Below, in pieces: positions 1 through 11,520 of a DNA stretch of 64,000 nucleotides. This DNA comes from Hibiscus mutabilis (taxonomy: Eukaryota; Streptophyta; Magnoliopsida; Malvales; Malvaceae). How positions within the stretch are numbered: position 1 is the first letter of the stretch; each line of letters starts with the position of its first letter. The notes below the pieces were generated by a model. It saw only the letters and a list, made by a program, of their open reading frames with translations. It did no database searches and was not told where the DNA came from. Location of the stretch: the NCBI GenBank assembly GCA_019671005.1, contig CM033717.1, positions 72,833,850-72,897,849 of the forward strand, read 5' to 3'. Position numbers and translations under genes: made by a program.

Positions 1-2540
1 ATTTTGGTTGTTGTGGAGGGGTTTTGGCTAAAGTTGTTGTGGATTAGTGTTTTTGGGTCTTTGAATGCATTAGATGCATTGAATACTCTATTTTTGTGTG
101 GTTAAATCAGGTTAAGTTGATCCACAAGCTTGTGCCACCGTTTTAGAAGCTTTGGAAGAGTAGTTCGCATCGGTGGATGCAGTTTTGTGCAGTTGGTGAG
201 TGAGAACGTGGAAAGCAGCTTTGAAATGGTTTAGAGGTTATTTTAGGAGTTTAAATTTACTTTAAACGCTAGTTTAAACTCGAACGTAAGTATGATGCGA
301 TTTCTCCCTCGGTCGTGCTTTGGCGAAATTGGTTTTATGCACTTGTTTTTTAATTACATAGTACCTATTGTTTAAGCATGTTTTGAGTATGTTTTATATT
401 GATCTTTGATCATATATTGATGATAGATGCATTGGGAAAATGTTTCATGTAAGTATGTTTTATACTTGTAAATGCATTGGAAATGGTTTTGTATATTGCA
501 TATAAAAACAGTGAGGTACATGTTAATAACAAATTATATTGGCAAGTGATGTGGTTTAAAATGTTATCGGATATAGTTGGCCAGCCATAGGATTGATAGT
601 GCACTATAATAAGTCGCCTCGGGTGTTTAGGGGTTTATGTGTACCGAATACTCCACCACGAGTACCCTAATGATTGAGGGGTTATATGGTACCAAAAACT
701 CAAGTTAGTAGATTATACATCTAACCAATGATTGGGTTATGATGGTACCCGATTGTGATCATACCTTAATTCCGGTTGAGATTGTATGAAGTGTTGAAAG
801 GATACATGTTGAATCAGTGTATCCGATGTAATATTTTGTAAAGTGGAACTTGGTTTATGATCACTTGAAAGTCAATATAATTGATAATGTATCATGTTGA
901 TGGATTATGTTGTATAATGTTGGTTTACACATGTTTACTCTTTAAGCCTTGTATATGGGTTGTTATGCATGGGAAAGGTTAAATTGAGGGTTACAAATGG
1001 GTATTTTGTTGTTGATCCATGATACATGTTGCATATGGTTTAATATACATATCTTTGGAAATGTTAAGTGCATGGTTTTTAAGGCATGATGTTCTGAAAG
1101 ATGTTTTAATGAAATTTTCAAAGTGGTTTTGATAACCAGTTTTAATTACGCTAATGGTGGTTGTTTTTTAGCACTCCTCACTAAGCCTAGTGTGCTTACA
1201 CTCTCTTTGTCCATCAATGCAGAGAATTAAAGGTTGGAGGCAGTGAGCAAGCGAAGGGGAATCCAAGGACTTGAACTATTCGAAAGTATGATTTTTGAAC
1301 TAGACTAGTAGTAATAACGGCAATGGGGTTCATTGTTGTTTGGGAGGGTTATTTGCTAAACTTCCATTATGTGCAAGTTTATATTGTTGTTGTGAAGTTG
1401 TGTGAGGTTTTATATGTTCGTTTTTTTATGTGGATTTACGTTTCGTGCATTGGTTGGATTGATTTTTAGGAAGCATGCCTCTAGAATTATGATTGAAGTA
1501 TGTTGCTATTATTTGATCACGTTTCTATGATGTTCTGGCATGTTTTGGTCTTTAGTTTAGTGGCGTACATATTTATGGCTTGTTAAAGCATGTTCAAATC
1601 CATGATTGTATGAAAAATTAGCAAAATTGAGCATTAAAAGTCAGAGCGTATCGATATGTGGGGCCTCGTATCGGTACGGTAAGCTGAAAATAGGCTTGGG
1701 GATCGGTACACAAGAGGTCGTATCGATACGAGTTTTAGCTACTAGAATCCATAATTTTGCAAATGTGCCCGCATATCGATACACCTTGGTCATGTACTGG
1801 TACGACCCTGTTGGATTGAAGCCTCATATCAATACAGGTGGCCGCGTACCGATACCGGCTACCGTTAATTCAGTTAAAGTGTAATCCGAGGTTTCTGATT
1901 CTTTTATTTTGGTCCTTGGTGTTCTTGCATGCAATTGTATGCGTTTGGATTATCGTTTTGAGCTAAAATTTGGCAAGCAAGCATGTAGTCTGATTAGTTG
2001 AGGATTGGTAACCCAAATTTTGACTAAGTCCTTGTAATTTTCTAGATTTACGTTTTAGTCCCTAAGATGCGTATATGTGTAATCAGTTGCCTTTTTTATG
2101 CTCGTTTCCTTTGAAAATTCACCCGCTGTCAGCATACACACCTTAGGACATAATGTCGCATCTAGACAAGATAAAAGAAAAAAAATGGACCTAAGTTTAG
2201 TTAATCAATTCTGGTTTGTTTCGGCAAACCCAATGTAGCTCACTCGATTCGGTAGGCGTCTAGGCCGGGTCGAGGGGATTAAATTCTATGTCGTTTGACA
2301 CGGTTTTCACATACCTTAGCAATTGTTTAGTTCTCATACAGAGATCAACATGGGTGTTCTGATTTGGATTTATCGATATTCATAAAAAGTTTGATCCTCT
2401 TTGATGGTTGTTTGTCGATGTAACAGAACTGTGTAGCAGAGCAATCTGTCTGATAGTTTAATTTGCTCACCACTCATTTTTCACCTCGTAAAACGTCTCA
2501 TTTGGATAAAGACAAAGAGATTCATGAAAGTTTCAGGGTT
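1..2540. repeat. LTR-retrotransposon-like DNA, no intact gene
   Basis: No convincing protein is encoded in any frame. The texture is that of plant retrotransposon LTR or untranslated DNA: long G/T-rich stretches, short repeated phrases around 620-760 with GGTACC-type motifs, and a dense cluster of palindromic GTATCGATAC-like motifs near 1650-1860 (listed separately). No terminal TG...CA pair or target duplication could be fixed, because the left end lies outside the window. The assignment to an LTR element is inference from style only. Confidence 0.4.
1647..1862. repeat. Cluster of GTATCGATAC-like palindromes
   Basis: About eight imperfect copies of a 10-bp palindrome lie within roughly 215 bp: GTATCGATAT, GTATCGGTAC, ATCGGTACAC, GTATCGATAC, ATATCGATAC, GTACTGGTAC, ATATCAATAC and GTACCGATAC. 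The variants differ by single transitions. Spacing is irregular at 20-50 bp, so this is not a simple tandem array. Such palindrome-rich stretches occur in some plant LTRs, but the role here is unknown. An ORF of 92 codons that spans the cluster looks like a by-product of it. Confidence 0.6.
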
Positions 2541-4270
2541 CTTTGATGATATGCACTAATCACAAGGGAAGAGTTGCTTTTCTTTACACTTTTGAGTTTC
2601 ATGTTTTATTTCTGTACGAGATTTTTAGTGGACATAGTCCCCAATTTTCTCTTATTTGTGTGCATTGTATTTGTGATCTCTTCCATTATTTTTTTAATAA
2701 AATTCAATTGCCATTGTTCAATATATATATATATATATTAAAAGTTTGGATTTTGTATTATATTGTTTTGTGGTGTTTTTTCTGTATATAACGGTTTAAA
2801 AAAAATTCTTGTTAAATTGGTTAGAAACACAAAAATAATAAAACTTTCCTAACAAATATTTAATGTCATTATATTTTCAAAGATTTCAATTCAAAACTCT
2901 ATGATGTTAATGTTTGACGGTTCTTTGACCACACTAACTAAACATGAACGTGGTAATGAGTCTTATGATGCTAATGTCTATCTGGAAGTATACTTGATTA
3001 TTGGTACAAGACTTTCATATATTGAAAGTATACCTAATTTTGCTTTATTTGCATTATTTCTTTCATTTCAGGTAATATTTTTATATTTATTTTTTATTTT
3101 TATATTTAAGATTCCATAAAATCAAAGAAGAGTTTTAGTGAAAAATAATTATTAGAATTCAAGTAATTTTTTAATCATATATGTGACATTTACATCGATA
3201 ACCGTCATTCATATTATCAAATGAAAATTTAATATTATAATTTAAGTAATTAAAACTTCAATGCTCAAAAAAAATAATTAAAACTTCAGTGATATAATTT
3301 GATTTACGCAAATTATTATTAAAATCATTTTAATGAGTCGTATTGGTTAATAAAAGTTGTGAGTATTTTCATCAAGTACTTTCTTTTTCTTCAACTAAAA
3401 TAATGTTTAACTCATAATACTAATTTTAATACCGAGATTTAAGTTAATGTACACAAACAATATAAATACTTAATTATTTTAACGATTTTTTTCATTTTAT
3501 GTTTTTCGCATGATTGGATTTAACGTCGTTTCGACTAATTAAAATAATGCTCATTCAATTATCTTTTCAATCTTCCATGCTTTGAACATTTGTGCTCATC
3601 ATCGCTTCTTGTTCATGATTGAGTTGTGTCAATGCTCATTTTGCCAATATGCCTTTATTATCATATGCATTTCTTATGTTAGTGTTGATTATTTTTTATC
3701 CTCCATCGCCGACCAGTGATGTTGTTAGTATCTATCTTTTCTTATTCTTTTAGTTGGATTTTTAATATGTTTTTTGTATGATCCTTTTATTAATAATTAT
3801 AATTATTAAAGTCAGGTACAATAATGATATTTTAAAGATTCAATTACTAGATTTTAAAGTTTCATACACTAATTTAGTTTATTTTAAACGAAAAAAAAAA
3901 GAAAAAGAAACAACATTGAAACATGGTTTTCCCCTTTTGTTTACTTTTGAGATGTGGAAAACAAAGCAATAGATTTATACAAACGAAACACTTGCCATAA
4001 AAGTCACAATTTTCGTTTGTACAAGTAGCAGGGTACATCCTACGTTGGCTAGTCAATTCAAAGTTGATAAAAAGAAGAATCAAATATCAGTTTCTTACAT
4101 AATTAAACCGAAGCTCAAGCTGGATTCTTACACAAAACCTCAACTCCCGCTTCCAGGCTTGATTCTGAGACCACACTTTTCCTCCTTTTCTGCTTCCATG
4201 ATCGATCATCTCTTCATTTCTGACCTTAACTTCAGCCAACATTTGAAAGTGAAAGCCATTTACCGCCAAA
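2541..4270. repeat. Duplication block A (partner near 8.9 and 13.1-13.9 kb)
   Basis: No gene is seen. The stretch contains an (AT)n run near 2721-2739 and then sequence that recurs further right. Positions about 2790-2930 match 8915-9050. Positions about 3300-3430, 3890-3990 and 4045-4265 match 13067-13200, 13415-13520 and 13655-13880 in the same order and orientation. The best-conserved part (4045-4265) differs by only scattered substitutions. It ends about 85 bp downstream of the receptor-kinase stop codon, so it occupies that gene's 3' flank, while its partner occupies the 3' flank of the ARF gene. Confidence 0.8.
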
Positions 4271-4352
4271 TGAAATCTCTAACATCAGATGCAACCTTCA
4301 ACGAATTCCCACACAAAACAGGACATCATACATGAACATAATTCATGGGACA

Positions 4353-6460
4353 TCACCACTTCCTGTCCTCCTCACTGTCACTGGCAATTGCCGAGAAGAA
4401 TTCCCCATCACTACTCATGTTCCGGAGCTTCAATCCTTCAATTCTCCCCACAGCTTCTTTCAAATCTATTCTCTTCTGCACATCCTCTTCGCAGCAACTC
4501 AACCCGATCTTCAACAGCTGCTTCATCGTTTTCCCGTCACCGACACCTATGTCTCCCATTTCTCTGTCAAACACCTCCAAGTTCGTCAACAACGTTTCTT
4601 TGTCTTCGTCACCGAGTTTCGATTTCACCCATGTCACTATGTCCTCTTCATCGTTTCCTTTGCCCTTTAGCAAGAAGTTCGAGGGGAACTTCCCGGTCAT
4701 AATCTCTAGGATCAATACACCGAGACTCCATACGTCGGTCTTCTTCGTCACTCTACCGTGTTGCACGTATTCGGGTGATTTATAGGCCACCATGAGCTCG
4801 TGAGCACTCTCCGGATTGATGACCAGGATCAGAGCGTAATCGGTGAGGACGGGTTCGAAGGATTCATAGAGGAGGACGTTTGAGGACTTGAGGTGACCGT
4901 GTGGTGCGATCAAACTAGGCAACTCCTTGTGTAAGTAGGCAAGCCCCTTGGCTACTCCTTTCACAATCTTCAATCGAGTTGGCCAATCAAGGCCTGGTTG
5001 CCCCAAAGTTTGATGAGCTGCAGGAAAGAACATTGCAAAAAAAAAAAACGCTCGGTATTTGAGCATATCTTAGCTATGACTTGGTAATAATTAGGGATAT
5101 TCGTTGTAGGGAAAGTCTGAGTTAAATACACAACATACCATGAAGAAGAACAGCCAAGCTGCAATTCTGGACAAAATCGCAGACAAGGAGCTTTTCGTCC
5201 TTCCTATAATAATAAGCGACGAGAGTAAGCACGTTGTTATGTCTCAGTCTACCAATCCTCCTCATATGCTCTTGGAAATCTTCTTTCCGGACGCCGTTCA
5301 TCTGTTTATACCTCTTCACCACCATGGCAGTCCCATCCGGTAGAGAAGTCTTATAAGAGGAACCAAAACACCCGCTTCCCAATATCTCAGCCAAGCCTTT
5401 CAGCAAGTCATGAAAATCAAATTTGTCCCCATCATCATCCCTCACGAAAGTAAGCTTCAGAGAGGCCTCCGCGGGCTTCGTTCCGTTGCTCGAGGCGGCA
5501 GATGCAGGGTCTTCTACCTTGAGGGCCTTCAGTTTTGGATCTGGTAGCGGCTTTTTGCGTTGATTGATTATGATGAATGCAACTATGGTTAGTAGTATAA
5601 AGACCCCAACAACGATTCGGGATCACAATAATCCACATTGAGATCTTCTTCATGAAATTGGGAGAAACGTTTTCGCTTGGATCAGCAGGGGTCGTCGATG
5701 TTGGAAAAATAATTGTAACAGTCGCTTCACATGCCTTCAATGGTGCTCCACAAACACCTTTATTGCCTGCATTTCCATATATAATCACACATTTAGTTAT
5801 ATTCTAAAAGTTTTCATTCAATTCAATAGAATACTCACTCGTAATGAAAAATTTAATAGTAATTGTGTACCTGCAAACATGTCTGCATTCATCTTACTAA
5901 GGTTGGCTGGTATAGGACCCTCCAATTGATTATTCGAGTTTAAGGTCCGAAAGCCTGGGCAGGGTGGCCACCGATGCCGGAATCGGACCGGTAAACCGGT
6001 TTTTCGATAGATACAGCTTGTTGAGCCGAACCATTCCTTCGAATGCATGGCCTGGAATGTCTCCAGAAAACCGATTGTAGGATAAAAAAATGGATCTCAT
6101 CCCGGTAAGTTTATTGAACTCAGGGATCGAGCCATTAAAATTATTGTTCATAAAGTTTAAGGTTCTCAAGCTGGACAAGGCGAACAAGGTGTTGGCATCA
6201 ATGGTGCCCGAGAGTCCCCTGTTCTCGAGTTTCAACCCCAAAACGGCGCCTTTTTGACAAACGACGCCGATCCAGTTGGAACGTACGCCGTTGCATATAG
6301 GGCTGGAATTGTTTTCCCAGCTCTTCAAAGCAGTGTGGTTTGTCAAGGAGGATTTGAACTTGAGAAGGATTTCGGAATCCGACAACGCATAAGAAATGGA
6401 AATCATGGTAAAAAGCAGTAGGATAAACTGTTGGATTGCGAGTTGACGGCGAAAGGCCAT
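4353..6460 (-). pseudogene. Pollen-receptor-like LRR kinase, frameshifted
   Basis: This is a membrane LRR receptor kinase of the PRK type, a family that in pollen perceives peptides and activates ROP-GEFs. Three exons can be traced: 6460-5871, 5766-5139 and 5017-4353 (stop TGA). Exon 1 starts at MAFRRQ with a hydrophobic signal peptide, then a cap segment with C-N-G-V, and LRRs (LKLENRGLSG, LSYNRFSGDIP). Exon 2 has a transmembrane segment (VGVFILLTIVAFIII) and the kinase glycine loop GSGCFGSSYK with VVKR lysine. Exon 3 has the rest of the kinase, with HGHLKSSN in place of HRD and DYA in place of DFG, as in pseudokinase-type PRKs. Two lesions break it: two bases are missing near 5940, giving an immediate TAA, and one extra base sits near 5620 before the transmembrane segment. 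Length without lesions would be about 627 aa, normal for PRKs. An earlier ATG at 6604 is possible but adds a poly-alanine leader. Confidence 0.85.
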
Positions 6461-6924
6461 GGCTGCGGCTGCGGCTGCGGCGACGGCGGCAATGGAAACT
6501 GTTGGGGTGGCGTCCTCCGTGTAAGCAGGAAGAGGAAATACTAATTTGGTGTAGGAGACTGGAGGAGATATGCCATGCATGGAATTTGGAATGCTAAATA
6601 TCAAAGCGCAAAGGGCAGGGCGATGCTGTGCGGTTAAGGTGGAAAAGGCTGTTGGAGGTGGCGGAGCCGTTCACAACGTTTATTGTTTTAAATTTTATAT
6701 GTCATGTTGTAAAACAGGTATATACCGAACTGCTACTGTTTAATTACCTTAGAATAATTTCTCAAAAAATGATATTATTCATTCGGGTTCAATCCGCATT
6801 TTCTGCAAGGTGTGTGACACATTAAAAGATTAAGAAAATTATAAAAAGATACTACCTTGTAATCGCCTTAAGACTATTAAAAATAATTTCTCAAAAAATC
6901 ATTTTTATTTTGAGATAAATATAT
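6461..6924. other. Upstream flank of the kinase pseudogene
   Basis: There is an alanine-codon run (GCC/GCG) just upstream of the chosen start, then AT-rich DNA. No other gene is seen. Positions about 6835-6900 carry one copy of a dispersed repeat with the phrase TACTACCTTGTAATCGCCTT. Confidence 0.4.
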
Positions 6925-7270
6925 ATTTTGACACTTATGTTTTATTTTAAGGTTCAATTGAGTATCTATTTTGTTTTCATTTAGGTATTTAAACTTAGTC
7001 TTGAGATTCAATTTGGCACCTTGAGTTTTTTTGTCAACTTAGTTAATGAATTTGGTTATTTGATTCAAATTGCCACTTGATTTATTGGTTCAATAGTTCA
7101 AATAAGTCATTTATTGTAAGTATTACGTTGGACCAAAATTCAAGTTCAAATACCAATTCGAATAAAAAATCAAGTTCAAACACTTGATTGAACCAAAAAA
7201 AATTGGTAGTAAACTAAATCTCAAAGTTAAATTCAAATACCTAATTAAACCCAAAAAAAAAACTATATTT
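6925..7270. mobile_element. MITE-like inverted-repeat element
   Basis: The left part (GGTTCAATTGAGTATCTATT then AGGTATTTAAACTTAGTCTTGAGATT) and the reverse complement of the right part (GGGTTTAATTAGGTATTTGAA then CTTTGAGATTTAGTTT) match imperfectly, so the segment folds back on itself over about 90 bp at each end. It has no coding capacity. The ends and any target duplication are not sharp. It is probably an old non-autonomous DNA transposon. Confidence 0.5.
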
Positions 7271-7454
7271 ACCCACTATTTTATACGCCACCATAATTTT
7301 AATTTTTTCCATGCTCTAATTGTATTCATTTTTTACATAATTAAGATATGTTAAATCATTTTTATTGTATTTATTTTATGCGAAAACTTACCACTACTAA
7401 ATATATATCAAAATTTTGGAATTTTGTATTATGTTTGTTTTGTGATGTTTTTTT

Positions 7455-8891
7455 AAAGGGATAAACTCGTCCTAAAGCCGAATTATAAATGTTGCCACTA
7501 TTCTTTTTACGTTAAATTTGACCATGAAGTCGTTTAATTGTATTAATTTTATCTCTTGACTGACATTGCTGTTATAGTGAATGATATAACAGTTAACGAT
7601 ACTGATATGACGGTTCATTGTACTAATGTGGTGGTCCACAATACTGACGTAGTAGTACACACCGCGATGATGACGTGATTGAGGGGTTGAATTAAATTTT
7701 TTAATCAACTTCGAGGGCATAATTGATTTTTTCGAGTTCAGGGGCATAATTATTTTTAATTGAAAGCTTGATAAATTATTTAATATTTAAGCTAAAAATA
7801 ATAATTTAAGAAATTATTAATATTTTAAAATAATAAAATTAGATAAATAATTTTTTTAAAATTTAAGTTAATTTAATCGACTTATTTAGTTTTGAAAAAA
7901 ATTGGATAAATAATTTGATTTTTCGAGTAGAAATTTTACGAATGAAATAGATGAAAAATTGATTAAAAAATTAGTGTAAATATCATTTGAGTCTCTAATA
8001 ATTTTAAAAATAAACAAAGTGAGAACTCTCACAAAAAAATATTCTTCAATTTTTTTTAAAAATTCATAAACTTAATATAAATAAATAAAATTCTTAAAAA
8101 TTATTTGAAGTAAAAACTAATATAAAAATGAAAATATATTAGAAATTATAAAATGATAAAATAGAAATATAAAAACTAAAAATTAATAAATGTTTAAAAA
8201 GTATTAAATTTTTTTACATTTTCATCAGAAAAGTCTTCAATTTCTTCAGTCCGAGTATTATCATTCGTTAAACAATTTTTAGTAGAATCAACCTTTTATT
8301 AGAGTAACAATAAAACTCAAATTTTCTTTCATTTTTGCATCAAATTGATGCTCATTAATATTAGTAGGCTTAGCATAACCAAATGATTCCATTGTAAATA
8401 TGTTAAAAAAAATATTAGTAGGCTTAGCATAACAAGAAATAGTCGAAGTCTTTTTCGATGATTTATAAATATTTTAAATTTTTTATTTTTTAATTCATTA
8501 TAATGTTTTTATTTTTAATATTTTATGAGTATTTAAATATTTTTTTAATTTTTAATATTTTTTATTTTTTACTTAAAGATTAGATAAATTATCGATGTTT
8601 TAATGAAAATCAATTATGCCTCTAAACTCGGTAAAAAATCAATTATACCCTCGAAGTTGGTATTCAATTAAGCTATTCTACCACGTCATCATCATGATGT
8701 GTACTGCCATGCCAGTATAGTGATATGTTATGTCAGTATCGTTAACTGTCACCTCAGCATTGCAACAATCGACGTTGGTCAATGGACAAAATTAATGTAA
8801 TTAAATGGCTTTGAGAAAAAGAGAAATTGATGCAAAAAAATATGGACCACCTTACTCATTTGGGTTTAATGTAAGGACAAATTAGCCCTTT
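7455..8891. mobile_element. 1.4-kb long-TIR non-autonomous DNA transposon
   Basis: The ends are AAAGGGATAAACTCGTCCTA and, reversed, AAAGGGCTAATTTGTCCTTA. Inverted similarity extends roughly 300 bp inward (for example GTATCGTTAACTGT at 8736 faces ACAGTTAACGATAC at 7588, and CACGTCATCATC faces GATGATGACGTG). It interrupts a sequence that is continuous in duplication block A: the flanks TTTTGTGATGTTTTTTT and TTTTTTATATAACGATTT correspond to one uninterrupted stretch near 2765-2800. That gives an approximate empty-site comparison. The core is AT-rich without a transposase. Long TIRs and a roughly 9-bp T-rich duplication suggest a Mutator-like origin (inference). Confidence 0.75.
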
Positions 8892-8904
8892 AGCCTGATT
8901 TTTT

Positions 8905-9050
8905 ATATAACGATTTAAATAAAATTTACTCTTGTTAAATTGGTTAGAAACACAAAAATAATAAAATTTTCCTAACAAATATTTAATATTATTATATTTT
9001 CAAAGATTTGGATTCAAAACTTTATAATGTTAACGTTTGATGAGAAATTA
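8905..9050. repeat. Duplication block B, first part
   Basis: The sequence from TATAACGATTTAAATAAAATT to GTTAACGTTTGATGA matches 2790-2930 with few differences, including the shared phrase TTGGTTAGAAACACAAAAATAATAAAA. Together with 13067-13880 it forms the partner of block A, split by about 4 kb of transposon and resistance-gene relics. Confidence 0.75.
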
Positions 9051-9945
9051 TAAGATGTACTCGGGTCACCACGTTATTTTTGATCCTAATATTCACTCTT
9101 TGTTGTCAAGAACAGCAAGTTTAAGTCTAAGTCACATGCATAATGAATTGCCTAAGAGATTTTGATGGAAATTTTGGGTTTGAAGAGACCATTAAATTTA
9201 ACCTGATCTGTTAAAGGTTTTAAAAGATACAATTATTTTGACCTATGTGGACATTTCACGTGAAAATATGATATTTTTTCTTAGTTAAAAGATATATATC
9301 GAAAAACAAGAGTTTAGTGAGGTTGCTTTGCAAGGTGAAATGTCTTTCCTGACGTGTTGAGCTGTAGAATTTGGCAGGTTGTGGTTTGTCGAATTGAGTA
9401 GAGATTTTTTTTTTTTTTTGTATTAGATGGTGGCAAAGGATCATTGTTTTGTGGGTGAGCATGTTGAGTTTGTTGTGTGATATGGTGTGAGGGCAGCTTT
9501 ATTTAGACTCGTGAGTGTCTGTAATTGTCTTTTTCTAGGAATTGTGTTCCTTATTAATAAAATATATATTTGATGAGAAAAAAGTTAGAATATTTATTTT
9601 AAGGAATATTTTAATTTTATATTATTGTGGTAGGTAGGTTTCGATTTTAATCGTCGATGTAAATTATTAAGAATCGTCGGATGTAAAATGACTCAATTAT
9701 AAATAGAGATCTTATCTTATTTTATATTATATATCTTTTGAACAAAGACGGAACCAGAATTTGAAGTTGGGAAAACAAATTTATAAATAAACTAATTTTA
9801 ATTAAAAATTATATATGGGGACAAAGGTAAAAAAATTCTTGGGGGTGAGGTGGCAATTGCCCCTTCCCACCCCAATGTAGCTCCGCCCATGCTTCTGAAT
9901 AAAAGGTATATACTCTAAAATTTATGTGTTGTTTTTGAGTCTTCT
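9051..9945. other. Unassigned intergenic DNA
   Basis: No gene is recognised. A stretch at about 9790-9900 ends in CAATGTAGCTCCGCCCATG, a phrase resembling the GC-rich end found on some plant hAT-type MITEs. No partner end was located. Confidence 0.35.
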
Positions 9946-9949
9946 TTCT

Positions 9950-10860
9950 TTGCTCTTTGAGACCATTTTTTAGTTTGTTATGCTTAGAACGATTCAGCGT
10001 TCGAGTGTCTTGTAAGAGCTTTCTTTTTTATGATTGAAAAAGCCTTCTTATATAAAAGCTCCCAAGCATCAATCATTCTAAGGGGCTAAATTCAATGGAC
10101 ATGGCTTACAAACCTGAATTAAAAAGGCACTATATTTTTAGTTTGTTATGCGTAGAACGATTCAGCGTTCGAGTGTCTTGTAAGAGCTTTCTTTTTTATG
10201 TTTAGAAAAGCCTTCTTATATAAGAGCTCCCAAGCATCACTCATTTTAAGGGGCTAAATTCAATGGACATGGCTTACAAACCCGAATTAAAAAGGCACTA
10301 TATTTTCATTCGAATAGTAACCACAACCATGCTTTTGTGCATACCTTTTGGAAATGAAATATCGATCTTTTGTTAGAATTAAATGCTCCATACATCGTCC
10401 AAAACAACGAGGTACCTTCTTGACCGCAAGAACTACACAAGTGTCCCCACTAATCCTCTATAGGTCATGAGAACAACCTACAACGAAATTTCTCTAGACG
10501 TCTGGTTGTAGATACTTTTTACTATTGGCCTAAACAGTTTTTTAATTGCATATTGTTGGGAGACGGTGATCTAAGTGCAGAACTTGAAATGTTGTTTAAC
10601 ACTTTGTTTGTCGAAGGTGTTGGCAACAAGGGTAGTTTTTTCCTGAACCACCCATGCCGACCACAAAAATGATAGTGCGACGGGATTCTTCAGTTATTAG
10701 TCATTCCAATAACTTATATTGTGCCTTTTTGATTTATACGAGCTCATAACTCTAAAGAAGAGGATGACTCTCTAAGCATGTTTTTCCAATTAATATCATA
10801 ATGAGAAGCGATATTAGTACCATTTTTTGTAGTGGTTGAACTCGAAATTGGCCGGCTCTC
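9950..10860 (-). pseudogene. NBS (NB-ARC) disease-resistance gene relic
   Basis: Reading the minus strand, ordered NB-ARC motifs appear in shifting frames. The P-loop VVGMGGSGK lies near 10640-10670, followed by a frame slip in a run of six A where five would continue GKTTLVA. WITVSQ-like sequence follows, then kinase-2 motif YLVVLDDVW near 10400 and an in-frame TAA soon after. Next come the RNBS-B-like MVVVTIRMK and the RNBS-C-like DAWELLYKKAF. This order is typical of intracellular CC-NBS-LRR immune receptors of the RPM1 type. No LRR region remains to the left, and several stops and slips are present, so this is a dead fragment. The RNBS-C segment is duplicated in tandem (see the repeat entry). 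Confidence 0.8.
9971..10306. repeat. 168-bp tandem duplication inside the NBS relic
   Basis: Unit 1 (9971-10138) and unit 2 (10139-10306) both run from TAGTTTGTTATGC to GGCACTATATTTT and differ at only a handful of positions. The unit is 168 bp, exactly 56 codons, and covers the RNBS-C motif of the NB-ARC relic. Confidence 0.9.
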
Positions 10861-11230
10861 TCCCCGATGTTGATGTTTCTCTACCAGCCACTAGGGTACC
10901 AGTACTACTTGATGATTCTCTACCAGTCACTAGGTTGATTATGCAGTCAGTTCGTTTATTCATATGATGTTTATATTTTTTGATAAATCTTGTATATTAC
11001 CGAAGAATTAGCAAGCTGGTACAGTTATAAGTAAACTAAAGTTACGTGATTACTCTAAAGGATACACAAATTGTACACAATTAGATATTTACATTGCCAC
11101 ACATATCTATACTTTTCCTATACAACATTATTCTAACTATCTCTTTTGTACAGTTCAAAAGTCCTTCAGCAAATTTAGATACACTTTGAACTGTCTAAAT
11201 AAATGCATTCCAAGTAATCTCGAGGATGAA
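10861..11230. other. Intergenic DNA with a short direct repeat
   Basis: The phrase TCTCTACCAGCCACTAGG recurs within about 45 bp as TCTCTACCAGTCACTAGG (near 10877 and 10918). This may be the remaining 5' end of the NBS relic. Nothing else is recognised. Confidence 0.35.
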
Positions 11231-11307
11231 CACTAGGGGTGTGCAAAATAAATTGTAACCTTTAATCAGTACAACCATCACATTTTACAGGTCCTGGGCC
11301 AACATTA

Positions 11308-11520
11308 GGACAGCTCTGTTGTGGAAGAAGACCTGCTCAAAGTGAAACAATAATTGGATATATTGTTTCCTGATTCTTTTCAAGAGATCTCTTCGGCATG
11401 GCATTGATGATATGGACCCCTGCTCAGGCTCTTGCTCCTGCTCTTCCACTATTGGAATTGGCACTGGTGGCTCTTGGACTGGTTCGAGGGTGTCAGCCTC
11501 TACAACTGTTTTTTAGGAAT
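11308..11520 (-). other. Unrecognised coding-like relic
   Basis: The minus strand has an open frame of about 70 codons without a clear start. It has an acidic, proline-rich part (EPVQEPPVPIPIVEEQEQEP), then a basic stretch (RRDLLKRIRKQY), and ends in TAG-free sequence up to a TAA near 11308. Base composition is richer in G+C than its surroundings. This could be part of a retrotransposon gag-like or spacer region. I do not recognise a domain. Confidence 0.3.

Noticed and set aside
1606..1884. 92-codon frame across the palindrome cluster
   Set aside because: The repeated YR.G/IRY words simply translate the repeated GTATCGATAC motif.
4087..4269. 60-codon minus-strand frame as an extra C-terminal exon of the kinase
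   Set aside because: The kinase already ends normally with a stop at 4353, and the same DNA occurs downstream of the ARF stop, so it is better seen as duplicated 3' flank.
4289..4785. Three overlapping plus-strand open frames of 112-146 codons
   Set aside because: They are antisense to the well-supported kinase exon and match nothing; codon bias of the kinase explains them.
9971..10306. CRISPR-like or satellite array
   Set aside because: Only two units, in a plant nuclear context, and clearly part of an NB-ARC relic.
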